Shown here in pieces: positions 57,635 through 64,000 of a stretch of DNA of 64,000 nucleotides (the stretch's first letter is position 1; every line of letters starts with the position of its first letter). Under the pieces are notes generated by a model that was not told the DNA's origin, did no database searches, and was given only the letters and a program-made list of their open reading frames with translations. The stretch lies in the NCBI GenBank assembly GCA_936450465.1, contig OW388297.1:30274387-30338386 (forward strand). Direction: 5' to 3'. Made by a program: the position numbers and the translations under genes. This stretch comes from Gibbula magus (taxonomy: Eukaryota > Mollusca > Gastropoda > Trochida > Trochidae).

Positions 57635-60372
57635 AGAGTCCAGAGCGCAACCTGGATTTCTCAACTTTCTAATCCTGCAAGGATCAGAAAAATCCAGGTT
57701 TGACTCGAATCGGAGCAAAACGCGTTTTTTTTTTCCTGGTGTTAAAAAAAAATTCAAATCAGTCTCCTTAGTTCTTATTGAGAGGTACAAACTCCAAAAG
57801 TGTCTTTTCCTGTCTTGCCATGTTTCTGCCACCATGTAACACCGAAAAATCATGCTTTTAGGCAAAAGCAATTTTGAGCCCAAAAAAATATAAAAAATGT
57901 TACTGCTTTTACAAATGCTTCAAATCCGTTCCCGTAGTTATCATTGAGAAGTACAAAGTCCAAAAACGTTGTTTACAGAGGTTCCATGCTCAAAGGTCAA
58001 AGCGGAAGTCTTGAAGACCTGCAGTATTGACGAGTCAATCCTAGTCAGGTCTTCATGACCGAAATATCAGAATTTTCTTTTTTATTATTAGGTCTTCAAG
58101 ACATAGTCGTGAAGACGTATTGTTATTATCCTGATTATTTTTTTTATTATTCTTTGTACCAGATTTTGTTCAGCAGATTTCTCAGTGACGGCTGGGTTGA
58201 TTTGCATGAAATTTTCAGGAAAGGTAGCCTGTAACCAAACTTAGAGGACACTTTTTTACTTTTTTGATTTTCGACTTCTTTCTTGAGTTATCTCCCCTTG
58301 AAGTTGAAACTTCAAACCTCAATAGCTCGGAAACTTACCAAGATATTTTCAAAAAACTTTCACCAAAATGTGGGCAACAACATTCCCCATCGATTGGGCC
58401 TATAGCGGTTTTCGGCCGTAATGATAGATTTTTTGCTATTTCGAAAAAACTGAAAATTTGGTGCACTTTCGCGGTTTTGAGGGTACGCGTCTTCAAAAAT
58501 CTTCTTCTAAATCACGGCAATACATACAGATATGTGTGATAGCTCATTCGAAAGCCAAGACAACGTAGAATATAATTTGCTAACCGAATATTGAATTTCG
58601 GCCTAGAATTCGAGTAATCTGCCCTTGAATATGGTCCTTTTTAAAAAGGGCGTTTTTCGGCTCTATGTTCAAAGGGACATTACTCGCTTAGGAAAACTCT
58701 GATTCGAATTCTGTTTTTTGCAATCTGTTCATCGTTTGTGGTTTAACAATTCCACTTCAGAATGTGATCATGTAAAAGTTGACCGTTAAAGCAAAATGTC
58801 CACATGAAGACATTTGACGATTTTCAGGGGGTTTTCTTTGGAGATTTTTTGTTCGAAAACTACTGAAGATAGAATCACGTTTGAAAGCTCATATAAATGC
58901 TGACGAACTGATTCAATCAATAGACACACTGAAACAACCAAGTAAAGCCTGCCTGTCTGCATCAATGCCATACATATATGGAGGTCTTTTTACTTTTTTT
59001 TTTTTTTTTTTTTTTTTTAGAGTCCAGAGCGCAACCTGGATTTCTCAACTTTCTAATCCTGCAAGGATCAGAAAAATCCAGGTTTGACTCGAATCGGAGC
59101 AAAACGCGTTTTTTTTTTCCTGGTGTTAAAAAAAAATTCAAATCAGTCTCCTTAGTTCTTATTGAGAGGTACAAACTCCAAAAGTGTCTTTTCCTGTCTT
59201 GCCATGTTTCTGCCACCATGTAACACCGAAAAATCATGCTTTTAGGCAAAAGCAATTTTGAGCCCAAAAAAATATAAAAAATGTTACTGCTTTTACAAAT
59301 GCTTCAAATCCGTTCCCGTAGTTATCATTGAGAAGTACAAAGTCCAAAAACGTTGTTTACAGAGGTTCCATGCTCAAAGGTCAAAGCGGAAGTCTTGAAG
59401 ACCTGCAGTATTGACGAGTCAATCCTAGTCAGGTCTTCATGACCGAAATATCAGAATTTTCTTTTTTATTATTAGGTCTTCAAGACATAGTCGTGAAGAC
59501 GTATTGTTATTATCCTGATTATTTTTTTTATTATTCTTTGTACCAGATTTTGTTCAGCAGATTTCTCAGTGACGGCTGGGTTGATTTGCATGAAATTTTC
59601 AGGAAAGGTAGCCTGTAACCAAACTTAGAGGACACTTTTTTACTTTTTTGATTTTCGACTTCTTTCTTGAGTTATCTCCCCTTGAAGTTGAAACTTCAAA
59701 CCTCAATAGCTCGGAAACTTACCAAGATATTTTCAAAAAACTTTCACCAAAATGTGGGCAACAACATTCCCCATCGATTGGGCCTATAGCGGTTTTCGGC
59801 CGTAATGATAGATTTTTTGCTATTTCGAAAAAACTGAAAATTTGGTGCACTTTCGCGGTTTTGAGGGTACGCGTCTTCAAAAATCTTCTTCTAAATCACG
59901 GCAATACATACAGATATGTGTGATAGCTCATTCGAAAGCCAAGACAACGTAGAATATAATTTGCTAACCGAATATTGAATTTCGGCCTAGAATTCGAGTA
60001 ATCTGCCCTTGAATATGGTCCTTTTTAAAAAGGGCGTTTTTCGGCTCTATGTTCAAAGGGACATTACTCGCTTAGGAAAACTCTGATTCGAATTCTGTTT
60101 TTTGCAATCTGTTCATCGTTTGTGGTTTAACAATTCCACTTCAGAATGTGATCATGTAAAAGTTGACCGTTAAAGCAAAATGTCCACATGAAGACATTTG
60201 ACGATTTTCAGGGGGTTTTCTTTGGAGATTTTTTGTTCGAAAACTACTGAAGATAGAATCACGTTTGAAAGCTCATATAAATGCTGACGAACTGATTCAA
60301 TCAATAGACACACTGAAACAACCAAGTAAAGCCTGCCTGTCTGCATCAATGCCATACATATATGGAGGTCTT

Positions 60373-60403
<31 letters not shown>

Positions 60404-61757
60404 AGAGTCCAGAGCGCAACCTGGATTTCTCAACTTTCTAATCCTGCAAGGATCAGAAAAATCCAGGTTTGACTCGAATCGGAGCAAAACGCGTTTTTTT
60501 TTTCCTGGTGTTAAAAAAAAATTCAAATCAGTCTCCTTAGTTCTTATTGAGAGGTACAAACTCCAAAAGTGTCTTTTCCTGTCTTGCCATGTTTCTGCCA
60601 CCATGTAACACCGAAAAATCATGCTTTTAGGCAAAAGCAATTTTGAGCCCAAAAAAATATAAAAAATGTTACTGCTTTTACAAATGCTTCAAATCCGTTC
60701 CCGTAGTTATCATTGAGAAGTACAAAGTCCAAAAACGTTGTTTACAGAGGTTCCATGCTCAAAGGTCAAAGCGGAAGTCTTGAAGACCTGCAGTATTGAC
60801 GAGTCAATCCTAGTCAGGTCTTCATGACCGAAATATCAGAATTTTCTTTTTTATTATTAGGTCTTCAAGACATAGTCGTGAAGACGTATTGTTATTATCC
60901 TGATTATTTTTTTTATTATTCTTTGTACCAGATTTTGTTCAGCAGATTTCTCAGTGACGGCTGGGTTGATTTGCATGAAATTTTCAGGAAAGGTAGCCTG
61001 TAACCAAACTTAGAGGACACTTTTTTACTTTTTTGATTTTCGACTTCTTTCTTGAGTTATCTCCCCTTGAAGTTGAAACTTCAAACCTCAATAGCTCGGA
61101 AACTTACCAAGATATTTTCAAAAAACTTTCACCAAAATGTGGGCAACAACATTCCCCATCGATTGGGCCTATAGCGGTTTTCGGCCGTAATGATAGATTT
61201 TTTGCTATTTCGAAAAAACTGAAAATTTGGTGCACTTTCGCGGTTTTGAGGGTACGCGTCTTCAAAAATCTTCTTCTAAATCACGGCAATACATACAGAT
61301 ATGTGTGATAGCTCATTCGAAAGCCAAGACAACGTAGAATATAATTTGCTAACCGAATATTGAATTTCGGCCTAGAATTCGAGTAATCTGCCCTTGAATA
61401 TGGTCCTTTTTAAAAAGGGCGTTTTTCGGCTCTATGTTCAAAGGGACATTACTCGCTTAGGAAAACTCTGATTCGAATTCTGTTTTTTGCAATCTGTTCA
61501 TCGTTTGTGGTTTAACAATTCCACTTCAGAATGTGATCATGTAAAAGTTGACCGTTAAAGCAAAATGTCCACATGAAGACATTTGACGATTTTCAGGGGG
61601 TTTTCTTTGGAGATTTTTTGTTCGAAAACTACTGAAGATAGAATCACGTTTGAAAGCTCATATAAATGCTGACGAACTGATTCAATCAATAGACACACTG
61701 AAACAACCAAGTAAAGCCTGCCTGTCTGCATCAATGCCATACATATATGGAGGTCTT

Positions 61758-61788
<31 letters not shown>

Positions 61789-62199
61789 AGAGTCCAGAGC
61801 GCAACCTGGATTTCTCAACTTTCTAATCCTGCAAGGATCAGAAAAATCCAGGTTTGACTCGAATCGGAGCAAAACGCGTTTTTTTTTTCCTGGTGTTAAA
61901 AAAAAATTCAAATCAGTCTCCTTAGTTCTTATTGAGAGGTACAAACTCCAAAAGTGTCTTTTCCTGTCTTGCCATGTTTCTGCCACCATGTAACACCGAA
62001 AAATCATGCTTTTAGGCAAAAGCAATTTTGAGCCCAAAAAAATATAAAAAATGTTACTGCTTTTACAAATGCTTCAAATCCGTTCCCGTAGTTATCATTG
62101 AGAAGTACAAAGTCCAAAAACGTTGTTTACAGAGGTTCCATGCTCAAAGGTCAAAGCGGAAGTCTTGAAGACCTGCAGTATTGACGAGTCAATCCTAGT
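48848..62199 (+). repeat. Tandem array of ~1385-bp F2-derived units, about ten copies
   Basis: Hairpin GGTCTTCAAGACATAGTCGTG starts units at 49779, 51165, 52551, 53936, 55321, 56706, 58091, 59475 and 60860 (spacing 1384-1386). A partial unit fills 48848-49778. Each unit runs from this 5' hairpin through F2 body words (TTGAGTTATCTCCCCTTGAA, CGGTTTTCGGCCGTAATGA, CCTTTTTAAAAAGGGCG) to GTCTTGAAGACCT and the 3' hairpin ATTGAC-GA-GTCAAT followed by CCTAGT, then a 45-bp linker. Units carry a segment absent from other F2 copies: a 23-26-base T run, then an inverted pair CCTGGATTT/AAATCCAGG. Differences among units are mostly homopolymer lengths. Repeated 91-, 92- and 61-codon frames are by-products. 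Confidence 0.95.
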
Positions 62200-63966
62200 T
62201 ATTATTATTATTATTATTATTCTTTGTACCAGATTTTGTTCAGCAGTTTTCTCAGTAACGGCTGGGCCGATTTGCATGAAATTTTCAGGAAAGGTAGCTT
62301 GTAACCAAACTTAGGGGCCATTTTTTTACTTTTTTGATTTTCGACTTCTTTCTTGAGTTATCTCCCCTTGAAGTTGAAACTTCAAACCTCAATAGCTCGA
62401 AAACTAAGCAAGATAATTTCACAAAACTTTCACCAAAATGTGGACAACAACATTCCCCATCGATATGGCCTATAGCGGTTTTCGGCCGTAATAATAGATT
62501 TTTTGCTATTTCGAAAAAACTGAAAATTTCGTGCATTTTCGCGGTTTTGAGGGTACGTTTCTTCAAACTTCTTCTCCTCACTAAAGGCAACACATACAGA
62601 TATGTTTGATAGCTCATCTGAAAGCCAAGACAACGTAGAATATAATTTGCTAACAGAATTTTGAATTTCGAACTGGTTCTTGAGTTATCTCCCCTTGAAG
62701 TTGAAACTTCAAACCTCAATAGCACGAAAACTAAGCAAGATAATTTCACAAAACTTTCACCAAAATGTTGGCAACAACATTCCCCATCGATTAGGCCTAT
62801 AGCGGTTTTCGGCCGTAACAATAGATTTTTTGCTATTTCGAAAAAACTGAAAATTTGGTGCACTTTCGCAGGTTTGAGGGTACGCGTCTTCAAAAATCTT
62901 CTTCTAAATCACGGCAATACATACAGATATGTGTGATAGCTCATTCGAAAGCCAAGACAACGTAGAATATAATTTGCTAACAGAATTTTTAATTTCGGCC
63001 TAGAATTCGAGTAATCTGCCCTTGAATATGGTCCTTTTTAAAAAGGGCGTTTTTCATCTGCAATTTCCAAGGGGCATAACTCTGTAACTAATTGACTTAT
63101 GTCAAAGTTATTGATAGCCTTCTCTTTCTAATAAGGAGCTAAACAAGTCCATAATACATCAAGGTCATATAAAAGTTGATAGTTTCGGCACAATTTGGAC
63201 ATATTCTCAAAAAAGTTAAATTTTGTGATTTTGAGCATTTTCAAGGGGTATATTCTTTGGAGAATTATTGATTATGAACCAATGGAGATAGGAAGACTCT
63301 AAATAGATCATGGTGATGTAGAAGCGTCATTTATTAAGGACAATATTTTTCAAGCTCAAATCTATCTTGTTTTTTTTGTGATAAGTCATAGAAGTTTGTC
63401 ATTTTTAAAAAATCGCCATTTTCAACGAAGTTGAAAGGTTCATAACTGTTTCAATTCTTATGCTATTGCAATTTTACATACACATACGTATGCACAAATT
63501 CAAGAAGAACAACTTTTATGTTGACCGCTTTCATCAAAAAGTTGATAGTTAAGCCTCGAACATCGCAAGTGATGTCTAGGGGTCCAAATTTAAGCATTTT
63601 TGAGTATTTTCTTTAATGTTCAGAACAGCATAACGCATTAATTATGTATGCAATCTAAATGATGATTACATCTTCTTAAGTGGAAATTAAAGCACAACAT
63701 TTTCTATGTTGCACCTCAGTATGGAAATATTAACCATTTTGTCTTAATCGTGAGAAATGTAATGTAGGGGTCCATTAATATGTGATTTTTCCGTTTTCAG
63801 AGGGGTACCTTCTTTGGAGAATTTTTGTAAAAAAACTACTGTAGATAGAGACATGTTTGATAGCTCATTTTAAAGCGGAGAAACAGACGAATAACCCTGA
63901 GTCCAACATGGAGTTCAAGGTCAAGCAGAAGTCTTGAAGACCTAAGTATTGACGCGTCAATCCTAG
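62200..63966 (+). mobile_element. Diverged F2 copy joined to the array, with internal duplication
   Basis: Instead of the 45-bp linker and 5' hairpin, the last array unit (CCTAGT) joins an (ATT)n run and then CTTTGTACCAGATTTTG of this copy. About 327 bp (from GAGTTATCTCCCCTTGAAG at ~62346) is repeated once from ~62673. The remainder follows the long form of F2 to the 3' end: GTCTTGAAGACCTAAGT, hairpin ATTGAC-GC-GTCAAT (63948-63961), CCTAG and (TTA)n. No coding capacity. Confidence 0.85.
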
Positions 63967-64000
63967 TTATTATTATTATTATTTCCGGAACTTTTTGTCC

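Noticed and set aside
48848..62199. CRISPR array or classical centromeric satellite
   Set aside because: The unit is 1385 bp with element-like termini, not short repeats with unique spacers. The unit also exists as single dispersed copies, unlike a pure satellite.
49952..62609. Recurrent 91-, 92- and 61-codon frames, identical in every array unit
   Set aside because: They repeat because the unit repeats. In diverged F2 copies the same positions change without respect to codon phase, starts are mostly not ATG, and no domain is visible.
62285..62893. 202-codon minus-strand frame
   Set aside because: Lies antisense in an internally duplicated F2 copy. The two halves repeat each other and no domain is seen.

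Overview
This 64-kb window is AT-rich, gene-poor, repeat-dense animal DNA, most probably from a mollusc (perhaps a bivalve). Pointers are a tRNA-derived SINE with the 3' domain common in molluscan SINEs, hairpin-started repeats followed by GTCCGTCC runs, sequences containing GAGTTATCTCCCC, a BIR protein and a GIMAP-like GTPase. Introns with GT-AG borders are visible. Nothing looks bacterial. The species assignment is inference.

Layout. 1-6.4 kb: a tandem hairpin repeat (1890-2470), a ~1.6-kb repeat (3978-5575) carrying a SINE with a perfect target duplication, and a dead LINE (5770-6430). 6.9-10.5 kb: inverted arms bracket a zinc-rich gene with 5' introns and an internal deletion. 11-14.3 kb: a foldback-like transposon with a 6-bp target duplication. 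16.4-17.6 kb: an inverted second copy of the 3978-5575 repeat that supplies the SINE's empty site. 18.9-19.8 kb: two exons of a P-loop GTPase on the minus strand.

20.8-40 kb is dominated by two families of elements with hairpin termini. Family F1 has copies at 20780-24332, 32333-35632 and 39208-40068. Family F2 occurs as a head-to-tail dimer (27025-30025) inside a decayed Jockey-like LINE and as a truncated copy at 31801-32321. Both families have a palindromic 5' hairpin, a partial inverted copy of it near the 3' end, and a short 3' hairpin whose stem shows compensatory changes between copies. 48.8-64 kb is one large F2 domain: about ten nearly identical tandem units of ~1385 bp beside a 200-N gap, then a more diverged copy.

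44.2-47.7 kb holds the only compact coding cluster: five intronless plus-strand ORFs encoding a double PC4-like protein, a BIR protein, a small unknown protein, an FtsK/HerA-type (A32-like) ATPase with an N-terminal zinc finger, and a two-finger protein. It looks like part of an integrated large DNA virus or Maverick/Polinton-type element. No polymerase, integrase, protease or capsid gene is visible, so it is partial and unassigned.

Most other open frames are short chance frames or frames inside repeats. Stretches where I see nothing are stated.
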